Source: Ricordea florida (lineage: Eukaryota > Cnidaria > Anthozoa > Corallimorpharia > Ricordeidae). From it: DNA of 64,000 nucleotides. Below, one piece after another: positions 20,627 through 35,600 of this stretch; positions within the stretch are counted from its first letter, which is position 1, and the number at the start of each line of letters is the position of its first letter. A program made the translations under genes and the position numbers. Below the pieces are notes generated by a model. That model saw nothing but the letters and a program-made list of their open reading frames with translations, ran no database searches and had not been told where the DNA came from. Location of the stretch: assembly GCA_949710005.1 (NCBI GenBank), contig OX453273.1:6310206-6374205 (forward strand). The letters run 5' to 3'.

Positions 20627-23600
20627 ACACACACAGACACACACACACACACACACACGTACACACACACACACGTACACACACACACACACACAGAGAC
20701 AAACAAAGTTAAATTTTATCTTTTTTCAGGCCAGAGTTGATGCTGGCTTGCCAACAGCTATGGTGAGTAAGGAGGAGTTGCATTAAAGATGGATAAATAT
20801 ATGAAATGAATTTAATTTGTTGAATATGAGTACAATGAGTTTAAGTTCTTTTATGCATCAGCAATTTGAAAAGGTACCTGTATGAATGTGAATATATGAA
20901 AATTTCATGTACATGAACTGTGGAAGGAAGATTTGATAAGTGAAAGATAAGCTCAGTTGTCTGAGCAACTAAGGCAGTTGGAAAGGCTTGAATGGTATTT
21001 GAACTCATGAACTTGCACTGCACTGGTATCACAAAGTATAGCACCAAATTGAACATGAATGGCTAGCCAATTCTAGGGAAGACCTTTTCTTGCAAGGGAG
21101 AGAAAGGAAATGGGCAGGTATTTTGAGTAGTGACTAGCCTAGTCCAGGCATATAATTCGTGGTAGGCCACCATAATATTATAGTCAGTTTACAGGGGTAT
21201 ACAAGGGTTTACAAGGATATACCTTTATAAACCCTTATATACCCCTGTAAACACTATATTAAATTTTGGTGACTATATGGTGGCCTACCATGAATTATAT
21301 GCCCTAGTGCAAAAATGGCCTATCAATTTGAAGGATGGGTTCATGGTCAAGTAACCATTGAGGTAAACATCATATCCAAAAAAATGATGTGCACACTCAA
21401 AAAATGGATGACAGAAATAGCAAGCTGATTCTACAAAGTGCTTGACTGTCTGTTTATAGAATGTTAATGGAATGAGCAGCTCTTTCTAGCCAGATCAAGA
21501 AGTAGTAACTTAGACACAACATACAAAACATGCAAACAGACCCAGCTATGTTTTGATTTGTCTAGGCATTTAAAGAAATACTGGGAACTTTTAGAAATAG
21601 TTGCATGATTTTAACTCATACAAAATTGATGTTTGCTACTTCCCTAAATGTGCAGTAACTAGTTGTATTCTTTTGAAAACGACAGGCTGTGTCATCACTC
21701 ATTTGCATTGGTACATCTCATGGAGTGGTCCTAGTCTTCGGTAAGGCCTGGCAAAGCATACTGGCAGTATAGTAGTGGTGGACCTTTGGAAACTAGCAAT
21801 CTTAAATCTTCCCAAACCACAACCCTTCCCCTTACTTCAAGTGTATTCCAATCATTTGGAAATCCTTGGCTAATGAGCTGTCATCAAATTATACCTTCCT
21901 TCCTGACTCACAACTTAAAAATGGAAATTTGAAGTTCCTTTTAACTAACGTAAAGTTGCTATTTGTTATTCAAATAAGTAGTGCACTTTTGTGTTGATTA
22001 GTTCAGTGAATAATGTTGTGTCCTTTAGATCCCCAACAAACTTTAAAGCTTGTTCTTGGAACAACAGCAATAGGTATGTAATTTCACACTTTGCTAACAA
22101 CTACCATTATGGTAACTGTAACTTCAGAGATAATCCACTGAGTGTCAAGGGGAAGCTGCAGTATAACATAGCTTTGGAAAAGTGCCAGCTATGATTGGCT
22201 AATACATGCGATCCATTTGCCCATGGGTTGCATGCTGATATCAGATTGTAAAGTCGTGAAGTCTTATGTTTTAAAAGAAATGGTAAACGCAGCAGCTGTG
22301 CAACCATTGAGTTATGGACACACTTGGGAGGTTTGCTAAGCACTCAAGAAGCTAGCGATGCTCTTGGCTGTGCCTTGAGCATCTCTCACGCTTTTTTTGT
22401 GCTTAGCAACCTCCTGCATACGTCCATAACTCAATGGTTGCAGGCTGCATCTTTACAATTTCTTCACTCGTACTCAGAAATTATTTACTCAACCATTTGG
22501 GAAAAATGGTAGTGAAAGCATTTTTTGGAAGAAATCACCAAAGGGAAATTTAAAGATTTAATTGTCCTCAGGAGGGAAGTTTATGGAATGTTTACCAACT
22601 GCACTCATCAGTAGTAATCAAGACTATTATTCTTATCTTATTAAGTTGATAATCATTATTATGAACTCTAATGGTCAGGTGCAGAATATGGGGCAGTTAC
22701 TGCCCTTGGAATCAACATGGATTGCACAAGGCTCCTTTGTGGACATGCCAGAGGACAGGTCAGTGGTATCTCACACGGTACAGTAATTTTGATACAGGTT
22801 TAGTCAAGCCCAAATTTGGATCCACTATAAATAATTACTAGCTTCTCACTTGAAACAAAAGTATTTTTAAACAGAAGCCCTTGGGAATTGAATTCCTGAT
22901 CTTACTAACCTTCTATCAAGAATTATTTGAATACAAAAAAAATTGCAAATCTTTTTTGATACATCATTGAACAAATTTTGATACAAGGCCAGTGGCTATG
23001 TTCTTTGCAAAGTGACAGACCTAGAACAATACAGTGCATGTGGACATGTAACTTGAAAAGTTCTTAAAGCGGTAGTTTCTCCCCTGTTCTTCCACTAAAA
23101 AAGTGCACTTCTGCTCAGGTAGTGGCTACATGCATCTATATGAGCTTTACAAAAAATTTGAACCACTTTTTGTTGCATGTTTTTGGAACTTAATAACAAC
23201 CCAGAGTTGATTTCATCATTTACTCACTAGTGATTCAGTCTTTTCACTTTTATAAGGCTCTAGCATAAAAAAAAATACATCACTATTATACTAGGCCATC
23301 ATCCATTTGTTAATTTTCTGCTGTTACCCTGTATGCCTCTCACAGATCACAATGTGGGACCTCATATCTGGCAAACTCCTGAGGACCATTACTGATGCTC
23401 ATCCTCTAGGTAGTGCAGTACTTCATATTATGGTATGTTTGTCTCTGTGCTCTTGGATGTAATGTGAGAGAGAAGATGTCTATTTGGTTTTGTTTTGGTT
23501 GAATAAAATTTACATTAAGGATAAAATTGAACCACAACATATATGTTGTGGAAGGGGTTTAGTTACCTGAAGCAATCTTTATCAATAATTGATATACATT

Positions 23601-26600
23601 ACTATGCCACCTGGTGAATGGAAAGATGAAGCAAGTGCAACCTTGAGGTCAGTGATCAACCTCTCTCTTTATTTCTCTTAATTTTTTATCAGTAAGAGCA
23701 AAAATTATAAAGCTAAAGGACAGTTACATGTACTTATTTATGTAGATTAAAGGTTTGCATTAAAAGTGAACACCTGTTTGAAGCATTAACTTTAATTAGT
23801 CAGAGCGAATGGTGAAGGCTAACAATAAAAATATCAATAAGTTATTTATTTCTCATTTGTCTTACTGTGATACAAAATGTATGTAGTGACTTATTTGGTA
23901 AACAGAATTTCTTATTTGGAAGGTATCATTCTATTCCTTGGGTCTTTAATGTACAATACCACAGTGTGACCATGTTACATGGTTAGACATAGTCCTAGAC
24001 GTAGACACTTTAGACACTTTATTGACGTGACTAATACTTAGCTACAAAGCTAGTTTACAGATCAGTCATGGTTACTTTGATCCCCAGCCCTCCTAACCTA
24101 TGTATAGGGACTCGGTAGGTCAGGGTTTAGCTCCAGTATCAAATCATGATTATAGTATAAGCAAGGCAATTAGACTTGCAAAATAATGAACAGTACTTAA
24201 AATATCAATCAGTTATCCGATCAGTTAGCTCAGTTGGTAGAGCACTGGACTACCGTGCAGGAGGTTGCGGGTTCAAACCCCGGCTGGACCAACAATCAGT
24301 GTCTTTACATATAATTGAGGAGAATGTGCTGCCTTTGTAATTACATTAGCAAACGGTTAGACTTTCTAGTCTTCTCGGATAAGGACGATAAAATGTAGGT
24401 CCCGTCTCACCATACTTGTTCCTTATAATCTGTGGGACGTTAAAGAACCCACACACTGTTCGAAAAGAGTAGGAGACGTAGTTCCTGGTGTAGTGGTCAA
24501 TCTCTGCCTCTGGTTTCATATATCATGCACACGTACACGTTTTGACAAGCACTTAGGAGCTCCTTGGTGTCACGTGTATAAATAAAGTATTGTATTGTAT
24601 TGTATTTATGTTTTGTTTGATTACAGTTCACTGATGATCCAACAGTTGCTATCTGCAGTGATAGTGGAGGATCTGTATTTGTACTCAGTTTCAAGTAAGA
24701 AAATAGTAAATTGAAGTCTGACCACAATACCTACCACATCCTCTCCCTGCACACCAGACACACGCCCTAGCTTTTGATAATTTATGGTTTTCTCAGAAAA
24801 ATAAACTTGATGTTACTTTACATGAGCTCCATTTTAGCTGAGATATATTAATCTGCTCTTTGTGAAACTATTTGATATCTAAAAACACTGCTTTGTTCTT
24901 GGACTCACACTAAAATTATGCTTTTTCTTAAATGCAGATCAAATGAAACCAGTAATGTAATTTTGGATATCAAATCCAGCCAAACTAGTTTTCCTGGATT
25001 AAAGTTTAATCTGCTTTAGTGTTATGTTTACGTCCTGAATATGATTTATGTCTTGAATATTTTTTAAAGGGAAGTAGATGGTGGCAAATTAAGATTACAT
25101 GATGGGTGCTTAGGACTTGTACGTGCCCTTGAACCGCATACTTTATTGCATACTAAATTCCATGGAAACTAAGCATGAAAAAGCAAAATTGAATGTAAGT
25201 GTTAGCTTCTCTTTGAGTACGACAACTGTTACCACTTAGTTCTTTATTTTCACTCACAGGAGGCTTATTGGAATGAGGACCTATGAATCCAGTTGTTTGT
25301 TTTCTGGAAGGTAAATGCTAAGTTAATACTCCATTTAATCAAAATTCTTTTCTTAGACCAACAAACAAATGACATGTTAACAAAGTGTTTTTCTCAAAGT
25401 CGAGGTGAAGTTTGTACAATGGCCCCACTTCATATGCATGAGGGAATGAAAGACCATCCACTGTATGAACATTCACTGCTGGCATTAGCAACACTTACTA
25501 AGGTACAAGCAAAGCAAAGTATTATTGGTAATTAGTAGTGAGGGATAGGCAGTTCTCATCCAAGTAGAGATTGAACAATTCACACTTAACCTGTTTATGA
25601 ACCATTTAACCCCCAAATTTGATGATACAAATTCTTGTTAATGGCCCTTGCCCATTTCTTCTTTAATATGTTGCATCTCAAAAGATTGTTAATTTCAGTT
25701 AATGTTTTTGTGTTCTGTTTGCAGGTTTTAGTCTTAAGTTTAAAACCAGAATTAAAGGTCCAGTTGACACATACATTGAAGGTATGTTTGAAGTTTGTTG
25801 GTCACCCTTCACATCCAGGTGTGAGCAATATGCAATCTTTTTGCTCAAACAAACAGACAATGAAGATTGATATTGGAGATGGATATTGGAGATGAATATT
25901 GATTCAATCCAACCTCATGGATCAGATTCTTCAAACTAACGACCACATAAAAAGTGGGAGTGATGGCAAATAGATAAAAATGCTACTCTGCCAGTGATAT
26001 CACTCTTGTGGAGATACCTATGATTATCTTTATTACATCCATTTTGAAATCACAGGTGATCCCTGCAACTTGATTGGCCAATAGCAGTGGGATGTATTCA
26101 CGAATCCCACTATCTTAGGCTCTAAATCGCTTCTTTTTTTCAGCCAATGAGAATAAACAACCAATCTAATTTACAATAAAATATTGGCAATTGACTAACA
26201 AAAATCCTATATTAGGACCATTAAACTGTGCAATTTCAAAACTGCTTGGAATCAAGTGGTATTTGAACTTCATGTTGTGCAATTTTGGTCTGAAATCATA
26301 CATATACTTGTGATTTCAAATCGATCTTGCACTGCATGCTTGTTCAATATTTGAAATCATGCATATGATTTCAGACCAATTTGCCTCCACTCAGTTCAAT
26401 TACTGTACCATAATTTATATATCCACACGTGTGTGGTGTTATTTTTATTGATTTGCTACCACTTGGCACACCACTAAATTTTATGTAAGAAAACAACTCA
26501 AGAGCTTGGCAGAAGTCTTGGTGAATGTTCTTATATATCAAGATAGTTTGAGCTCATTTGTCAGCTATTGTTTTTAGTCTTAAAAGCAACATATAATTCA

Positions 26601-29600
26601 ATACAGACACACGTGGGGTTATTCATAGGTGACCGAGAAGACATGATCTTGTCATAGATTGTGTTTTCAAGGGCATACTAATCTTAGGCAGATCTTTTTC
26701 TTTCAGGGTCCTGTAGATTCTTTACCATTACTGTCTTGGCAGTTTGCTATCATTCAAGTAGCAGCCCAGAAAGTCATAGATCCGGTTGGAAAAATTATAT
26801 GAGTATTTGTATTGTAAATAATTTAATTTTAAAAGCTATACTTTACACCCAGGGCATGTGTTTCATTTCATATAAAACAGTTTAAGTCTCTTCAAAAATA
26901 TTCTGCCATGCATACTTTTCTTTGTTGGTGTTTGATACGTAATGAAACACTTTTTCCTTTGTTTGATGGATATACTTTAGTTATAGATTTCAGATGGTAT
27001 TGTATTTAGCACTAAGGCAATAGACTTGCGTCCATAACTCGTTTTAAAATAATCTTAATCTGAATATAAATGTACCAGCCTCTTTTACAGTGAAAAATGG
27101 TTGTAGGAGTTTTAATTGTTGTGAAGAGAGCGGTGTCAATTAACTGTGGAAAGTAATTCCTTGGTAATTTTGGTTTTAGTTTTGGTTTTACCGGTAGTTT
27201 TAACTAAGGAATCTCTCGCCACTTTCTCTGATAATTAGAGTAAAACTGGAACCAAACAAGACTTGCTCAAACTTGTTCTCCCGTGTTTTCCCGCGTTTGC
27301 TGACGACATGCATTCGCTTCAAGCTGTGATTGGTTCATTGGACTGTTTACGTTTGTCTTGATTGACCAAAGTAATTGCTTTGGCTTTGATTCTGTGGGAG
27401 TTTTTTCAAGTCTTCTATATATTCTAACAGATCTGCTAACTGTTTTCACAGGTTATAGCCTTTGCCAGAGGATGTGAAATTTATTTTTACCAAGTAAGAA
27501 TTCCATTGGTTTGTCATTGGTATTATTGTTATTGTTATTTACCATGTCTTGCTTATCCAATCCATTAAAATTTCTTAAAGCAAACTAACTTATATTTTGT
27601 TAGGCTCATTCCAGGGAAGAAAAGCAAGTCAGGTTCATGTTTCTTCAGAGAATTGAGACTTCATACAAACTTGTTGCTTTGCATGTGAGTAATACTTACT
27701 TTGGTATTTTGCTAAATCCAGAACAGTTAATTAAAGATGATAGTAGGTTCTCTTTAGCCTGCGCCCTCTCCCACCCCTCCCTCCTCCCTTGTCTTTTGCA
27801 CTCTTATGGGAGTAATACATAATTTGGTGTCAGTGATATTTTGCTAAATCGAGAGCAATTTATTAGGGATGATGGCAGGTTTCGTTTCATCTGCTCTCTC
27901 CCACCTCCTTTCGTGGTTTTCATTTTCTGTGGCCATTCTTTCTCAGATTCTCGCCCTCATTTGTGTTGAGAAAATAGGTCAGTCGTGAACAGTGAAACTT
28001 GGCTTTTTGTACAGTTCTTGTTCATTGTAAGTTGTCTTTTTAGTGGCTAAACCCTCAGATTATCGCTACAGTAGACACACTGGAGAGAGTTCATGTTGTT
28101 GATGTCAGAAGCGTGGAAGAACTAGAGGTATTTTTTCATTTATGGTTGTTATTTGATACTTTTTCTGATTGGATGCATTTTTAAATCGTCTAGAATGCTC
28201 AGTTTTATCACCTCCCTTGAAAAAACGATGAAATGGTTGCCGCGATAGTGGGATTGCCAACTGAGAAGGCACACTCTTTCTCGAAACACCTAAAAACCTT
28301 TCGCTTCCAGAAAGCTAGTCGCAAAAATTTCATGCACTCATTGGAAGTACATGCATAACCAGTCAAGGTCTCGACGAATTCTATTTTTTTTTTCTCTCTT
28401 TTCTTTTCCTATTTGCGTTTTGAAGTTTCGTCAAATTTGGGAGGGTCACATCTTTAACCCTTTAAGCCTCAATATCAATATTCATTTTCTCCTAATTGTT
28501 TTCATATGTTTGTTACTTTGTATGGTACTAGTGAGAAGAATTTGTTCAAATATCAGTAAAACTCTTTTTGGTGATCATTTTCGTTATTCTCATAACCTGA
28601 ATGGTTGATGAACAGTGGATATTGTAATGAGAAATTGGATGCTGATCGCTTCTGGGACTAAAAGGGTTAATTTCTTATCTTTTTTTGTTTTCATTGTAGG
28701 TTCTCGACCTGAGTGTTGTTCAACTCGTTTACAGCAGTAGCTACTTCAAGTCGCTTTCGACTGGAGGAAATGTCAGCAAAGCTTTGGTGAGTTTTATCTG
28801 CTGCAATTTTATAGACTTTGCTTCGTCTTGAAGAATTTCCGGTAAAGGTATTCTATTTTGGAGGATGTTTAGTTCTGTTTTGTTCCTGTGACCTCTGTTG
28901 AGATATGGTACAAATGAGTTGAAGCTTTGTAGACGGTTTGCCGGCAAACTTTAAACATCAATCTCGTATCAGCTTTGGAAATCAGTATATATAGTCCCGA
29001 AGATGTTTTGTCCCTCTAGTGGTTTAGACAGTTCATTCAGTTGACTTGTTATTACGTTTTTGCCGGCAGGTTGCAGCCAGCGAGCATTCATGTTACCAGA
29101 CAATTGTTGTGTTTAATGGTCAACTGTTGCTTTTAGGAGTAAAGGTCAGTTCGCTTTCACGAGGTGGCCGTGTCTCGCTATCTTGAACTCGGTTATCTTG
29201 AACTTTGACTCTTTTTCCTTGGGTTTGTTCATTTCGTTCATGTACTATCGCCTTCGCGCTTTTTTTTTTGAGAGTGCGAGAGAACGGTTTCGAGTTGGAG
29301 CGTTTGGTGTTAGTTAGGAACCTTTGCTGTGTATAGCGTCAGGATTACGTCTCTCATAAAGTGACCAGACACTGTCTAATGCCCCGTTCACACCAAAGCT
29401 TAATTAACAATTATTCGCCGAAGGCGAAATGATTATCGGTGAACATTCACCGAGAATCACTGAGCCTGAGGCGAATAATTGTTTTAGTATAAGTACACAG
29501 GTGAAAAAAGAAAAGAAAAAGCATTGTACAGCACGAAAAAATTTTATTTCATCAATAGTGCGCGAAAGACTGGCAGCCATTTTGTTGGTCGAGGTGAATA

Positions 29601-32600
29601 TCGGCTGATAATCCGAGCTAGCGAACCAATCAGAGCGCGCGATTTTGTATAATCACCTGAGTATTTATACTAAACGTGTTTAAACGCTGTTTAGTTAAAC
29701 ACGGTTTAAAATTGTTTCTTTTATAAAAGCTGCTTACTCACCGTTGTCGACTACAAGTTTAGCTCAAAGAGAAAGAACGTGTCAAAGTTAATGTGAATCA
29801 TGTGTAAAAGCCCGTGTTCCGGTATTCGGTTGCTAGTTTTAACGTTTTAAAACCTGGTTTAACCAAACATGTTTAGTTGATGTGAATGGGGCATTAGTTC
29901 TCATCTGTTTTTTCTTAATAGTTTATAGATGATTAATTTGTAAGGCGAAATGGGATCAGTATTGACGATGTCTTAAGAGCTGGACCGAGTAGGTCCAACG
30001 CCTGTGAACTACAGCGCGTTAAAAACTATGGATTAACGGCCCTGATTGGCTTTTTGAACAACTAAGCCACTGTAAGCCTCCCACGCAGTCCTTCTTTATA
30101 GGGCTCGCACGGAATCCTGACTCCAGACGTTTGAGAACACTCGAAAAAAATGAAGAAAACACCAGCCTGCGGCTCGTGTTTTCTACATTTCACTCGTGTT
30201 CTCAAATGCCCGTCGTGTTTTATCACAGCGTAATACACGGCTTAGTTTTTCATTTGCTTTATGATTTGCTTTACACGGCTTAGGCTTCTTTAATTAAATA
30301 AATAGTGTTGTTAACATGAACTACTCGTTCTTTCATTTCAGTCAATTCATGTGTTGACTTTGAGGCAATGGAATGATGTAAGTTTTATATTTTCTTGGCG
30401 TGATTGAAATTTTTTGATAAACTTTGGCCGGTTGACCATTTAGGAACCCTTTTTGTTTTTGACTAAAAATCGGCTCAATCTAGAACGTAGCGGAAACCCG
30501 CAGAACTGGCAGGAAACAAACAATCAACTTAACGCAGCCTTGTCGCTTTCTCTGTTTTAGGTATAATGCTACAAATTCCGCACAACTTGAAGAAGCTGAA
30601 ATTTTACAAAACATGAGACATAAACATTAAGTTCATACATTTCGAATAGTGTTCGCAAATAACCGGACTGTGTTTATGTGGTGAGTTGATAACTAAAGGT
30701 GGCCTATGCATCCGTAAGATTTAAGAGATGCTTAATCGTTAGCACAAGGTCAGAATTGACAGAGGGCTAACACTCGAAAGCTGTGCTTATCTATCATCGT
30801 ACAGTACTATAACTAACCTTGTTATATAGCTGACGTTTTTCCCGCTACAGCGTGCCCACTCATTGGCTAGTTCATGGTCACATGACATCTAACAATGAAA
30901 CTATTTACCGCCAAATGCCATGAGCGAGCAACATTGCAAAAACTACGACGTCAAACGCGATAGGTTGACCGCTGTTGAACGTAATCGTGTCAATAAAGTG
31001 ATTATTTGTTTTCCACCGGTTTGACCCATTTGTTTTACTATATAACAAATCACTTTAAGACTGGTCCCGAGGGGAACAGTGAATTGTGTTTCCCGGGAAT
31101 CTCAATGTCAAGGGAAACATTGTGATTAACTCGTTTGACAGCCCCATAGTTTTGTCTGTTTCAATTTACCACCAACACAATACCAGTTTCTTCAGATACC
31201 AACCCTTTTACTTCAGCTAATTTTATTGATTTAAGCGACGTCCCTACTCTGTATCTATACTACTACCATGGTTCTACCTTCACTGTCATTTTATTTACAG
31301 AGGATTGCAGTCTTTGTGAAGCAAAACAATTTTCTTGATGCCTTAGAACTGGCGTTATCCTTTTACGACGGCACTGCCATGGCAATTGTTGGTAAGACGC
31401 TGTGCAACCTTAAACCAACCAATACCAACACCAACACCAATACCAACACCAACACCAATACCAATACCAACACCAATACCAACACCAATACCAACACCTA
31501 TACCAACACCTATACCAACATCAATACCAACACCAATACCAACATCAATACCAACACCAATACCAACACCAATACCAATACCAATACGAACACCAATACC
31601 AACATCAATACCAATACCAATACCAATACCAATACCAACACCAACACCAATACCAACACCAATACCAACACCTATACCAATACCAACACCAATACCAACA
31701 CCAATACCAACACCAACACCAGCACCAATACCAACACCAATACCAACACCAATACGAACACCAATACCAACACCAATACCAACACCAATACCAACACCAA
31801 TACCAACACCAATACCAATACCAACACCAATACCAACACCAATACCAATACCAACACCAACACCAATACCAATACCAACACCAATACCAACACCAATACC
31901 AACACCAACACCAACACCAACACCAATACCAATACCAATACCAACACCAATACCAACACCAACACCAGCACCAATACCAACACCAATACCAACACCAATA
32001 CCAACACCAATACCAACACCAATACCAACACCAACACCAATACCAACACCAATACCAACACCAATACCAACACCAATACCAACACCAATACCAACACCAA
32101 TACCAACGCCAATACCAACACCAACTTGAACAGCAATACCAATACCAGCACCAAGACCAACACTAAGGTAAACACCATTTTAATGCTGCTAAAGTACACT
32201 GCTATATTCCTTGTGTAAAGTAACCTCATGGACTTTTTCAACTGATTTCAAGAACAGTCTGTACAACCTAAGATTTATTTTAGTCTGAGAGTGATACAGT
32301 CAATGATTTGTAATTTACAGTACAATTAAAACGTTTTATTGCCGTACAAGTGTCAGCCTTAGAGTCTGTATCGATAAAACACGTGTCCGTGACATTTTTC
32401 CGAGGACCCCGGTTAATACGGACACCTCGTTAATACGGACATTTTGGCATATCCCCTTGGTGTCCTTATTAACGGGGTTCCACTGTATTGGTCTTCTTTT
32501 TCCAAAATCTTAATGAAGACATTTTGTAACTTTTTTTGGATACTATTTTTAAATGCGTATTGCTAGCACAATATTGATTTCGCCAATGCGGTCATTGCTT

Positions 32601-35600
32601 GTTTTGACGGACTTAACTGAACCGTAATCCAGAGCAGCTTAAATTCATTTGACACTTTCGTTGTCTTGAGATGATGGGCAAAGTAATGGAAGCTATGGCA
32701 AACAAGCGGTTTTCAATCAATCGTCGAAAGTAATTCGTGCGATTGTTTTTGTTTCGCATCTCTACGATCGGTGATTGGTTTAGGAGTCTTACGCCACTTT
32801 TAAACGAATCAGAAAACTAAAACCAATGATGACGAGCTCGCACGCGTTTTCCCGCCCTTACTGACGACATGTATTTACTTTCACTTCTGATTGGTTCATT
32901 GGACCGTGAGCATCTCTTACCAGAGTAAATTCTTTGGTTTTGGTTTTACGACATTGAATTGAAAACCGCGCTTAAAGGTAATAAATTGAATCTGTTGGTT
33001 AAAATTTTAGGCCTTTTGGGAAATAAAGAAGCCAGGGCCAAAGAAGTGGCAGCTGAGGTTGGCTAGCTTTTGTTTGTGTTCATTTTTGTCTGTTTGTTTT
33101 TCACTCTTTTTTCTTTTCTTTTTTTTTTTTTTTGAAATTATCATGAGGTAGTGGAAACTGCACGCTTGCAGCTTGAATTCAAGAGCTGACAAATATTAGA
33201 TAACGAATGAGTCTGCAAAGCGAACGAGTCAAAGTTTTGATCATATTGAACTTACCTGTCAATAAAGATATTGCAAACTATTCGCGCACTGACATTTGAG
33301 GAGTAACTGATTGAAACAACATTTTGGCCACCTCGAAATGAACAATAAAAGTTTACTTGTGGTTGATGATCTCTCATGTCCTATTCGTGATTAAATCCTA
33401 TTACCCAGAAGTTGAGCACGTGTTGGATCTAGAAAAATATAAAACCAAACGAGCTTTCTTTTCATCGTTGTGACTTGAGTTTGTTTTACTCCTGCATGTT
33501 ATGCTTCTTTTTTTTCCAGATAGAGGAATTGCTCTTAGCTTTTGTGGACATAATAGTGTTTGTAAGCTGCCCAAGGACCAAAGACACGCAGGATCTGACA
33601 ACATACTTTAAGGTACATTATAATATTACAGGATAATATTAACAATTATTCACCGAAGGCAAAGTGATTATCAGTGAATATTCACCGAGACGAAGTCGTG
33701 GTGAATATTCACCGATAATCACTGAACCTGAGGCGAATAGTTGTTTTAGTATAAATAAACAGGTGATTGTTTCAAAAAAAAGAAAAGAAAAAGCATTGTA
33801 CAACAGGAAAAAATTTTATTTCATCAAAAACGCGCGAACGACTGGCAGCCATTTTGTTCGTCGACGTGATTATCGGCTGATAATCCGAGATAGCGAACCA
33901 ATCAGAGCGCGCGATTTTTGTATAATCACCTGAGTATTTATACTATTACAGTTTAATATCACAGCTAGACACCTCCACTGAGGGGCATAATTCGTTTTGC
34001 ATCTACCAAATATGCCTGCTCAGGACTGCAAATAGCAGTCAGTCATCGGTCATTGGCAGACCGAAATTAGCTCATGTTCTACGAAATCCCATCTGTGGTC
34101 GGATGTAATGTCCGAACAACTTGTTATCATGTATTGTTTAATAGTAAAGATGAATAAAATTCAAGCCTCTTTTTTTGGTGATGTCCGACTACATTTTTGT
34201 TTTGTACGACCAAAATGGTCACTTAGTCGGACATATTTCCTTTCAAGAAAATATTTGCAGCCTTGCTGATAAAATACAAATTTCAAATTAACAAAGCTTT
34301 CTTTCTTATATTTAATCGCCTAGAACAAATGTATGGTTCTGTTGCTGTGAAGTGAGAAGCAAACACAAACAACACTACTCCTTATTATAATTGTTATTAT
34401 TATTGTTATTGTTTATTGTTATTGTTGGTATTGTTATTGTTGTTATTAACAAGACAATGAGGTTGCTGAGAATTGTGCTGCTTACTCTATCTAATCGTTT
34501 GATAAACCCGGTTTCTCGTATTTCAATTGGACACTCCCATACTTGTCCAATACTCTGACAAATTTATGCACAGCATTGCATTGAAATGCATTGTGTTGTA
34601 TTTTGTCTTTCTAGAATGCATTGTTAAACTATTGGTATGGCCATATAATTCAATACAATGCATTGCAGAAATTTGTCAGAATATTGGACAACCCTCAACA
34701 CTTCGACCATAACGGGACCTGAACCCTAGACAGCTTGATTCCAAACCGAGCTCCTTGATCGCGTCGCCTCGCTGCGTCGTAAACCATATTGTCATAGATA
34801 GTATTCGGTCTGTTGATCTAAGAATCGTTGAGAAGCGTTCTTGGGATCTCCTTAGCACGACAGCAACCATTTCGTCGTTGAAGTCAACAATAATAACGTA
34901 TCATTCTTGTATCGTCTCTTCCGCTTATACATCTCAACAGGAAATGGTACCGGTCTTTATCAAATACAGCCTTGCCGTCAACAATATGTGAGTAAAAACC
35001 GTGGACGCTTTCAAAATTTTTATTTCTAAAATCAGGGGGCAGATCCAGGATTCTTCTTTGGAGTGGTGGGGTGCACCTCTGAGGAATGACATAACTGACG
35101 GGTGACGCAAACAAATTTGTAAGCGAACAACGAAGACGGCTGTTTGATATATGTTTTACTTCAACACTAATAAACCATATTGTCGTTTTTTTCTAAGGGG
35201 GGAGGGGTGCGCACACCCTGCTCCCTCCCTTAGATCCGCCCCTGATAATGAAAGGTCCGATTTTCAGACCATCCCATTTCATCGCTCTCACTCCCTCCCT
35301 GTTCCATCTTGAGAAGATACAGGAAAGTGGGAACGATTGATGTCATTTTCATGAAGTTAAGCCGATCTGCACTTTAAGCCCTAAAGTCAAGATTCAAATT
35401 CAAATTCTCTTTTGTTGCTCCCATACATTAGATACAACACCAGTAAGGAGAATGTGTTAGAATATCAACGCAGTCTATTGTTTGTGATTATTCTGTTGTA
35501 TTCTTACACCCGTCATGGTTACTGTGTATTGATAAGTACAAATTCTCCATAGTGGTTCCCATACACTTTATACAGTAGAATATGTTGGAATATAAGCACC

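Noticed and set aside
20408-20786. Open frames of His-Thr or Val-Cys repeats
   Set aside because: Translation of the CA microsatellite.
24219-24291. Functional tRNA gene
   Set aside because: The A and B boxes are good, but the sequence runs on into a body shared with 44939 and a TATTG tail, so it is a SINE head. The anticodon stem also pairs poorly.
31268-32241. Long open frames on both strands (316, 247 and 189 codons) through the hexamer satellite
   Set aside because: They are pure repeat translation (Asn-Thr, Pro-Ile-Pro-Thr, Val-Leu) with no start context or homology; a six-base repeat cannot create stops.
33664-33933. 89-codon open frame
   Set aside because: Lies entirely inside a MITE copy; the copies at 29.4 and 43.1 kb do not keep the frame.
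34941-35114. Reading the 35.0-kb open frame as a gene
   Set aside because: It overlaps VPS8 exon 24 antisense and the MITE-like element at 35036.
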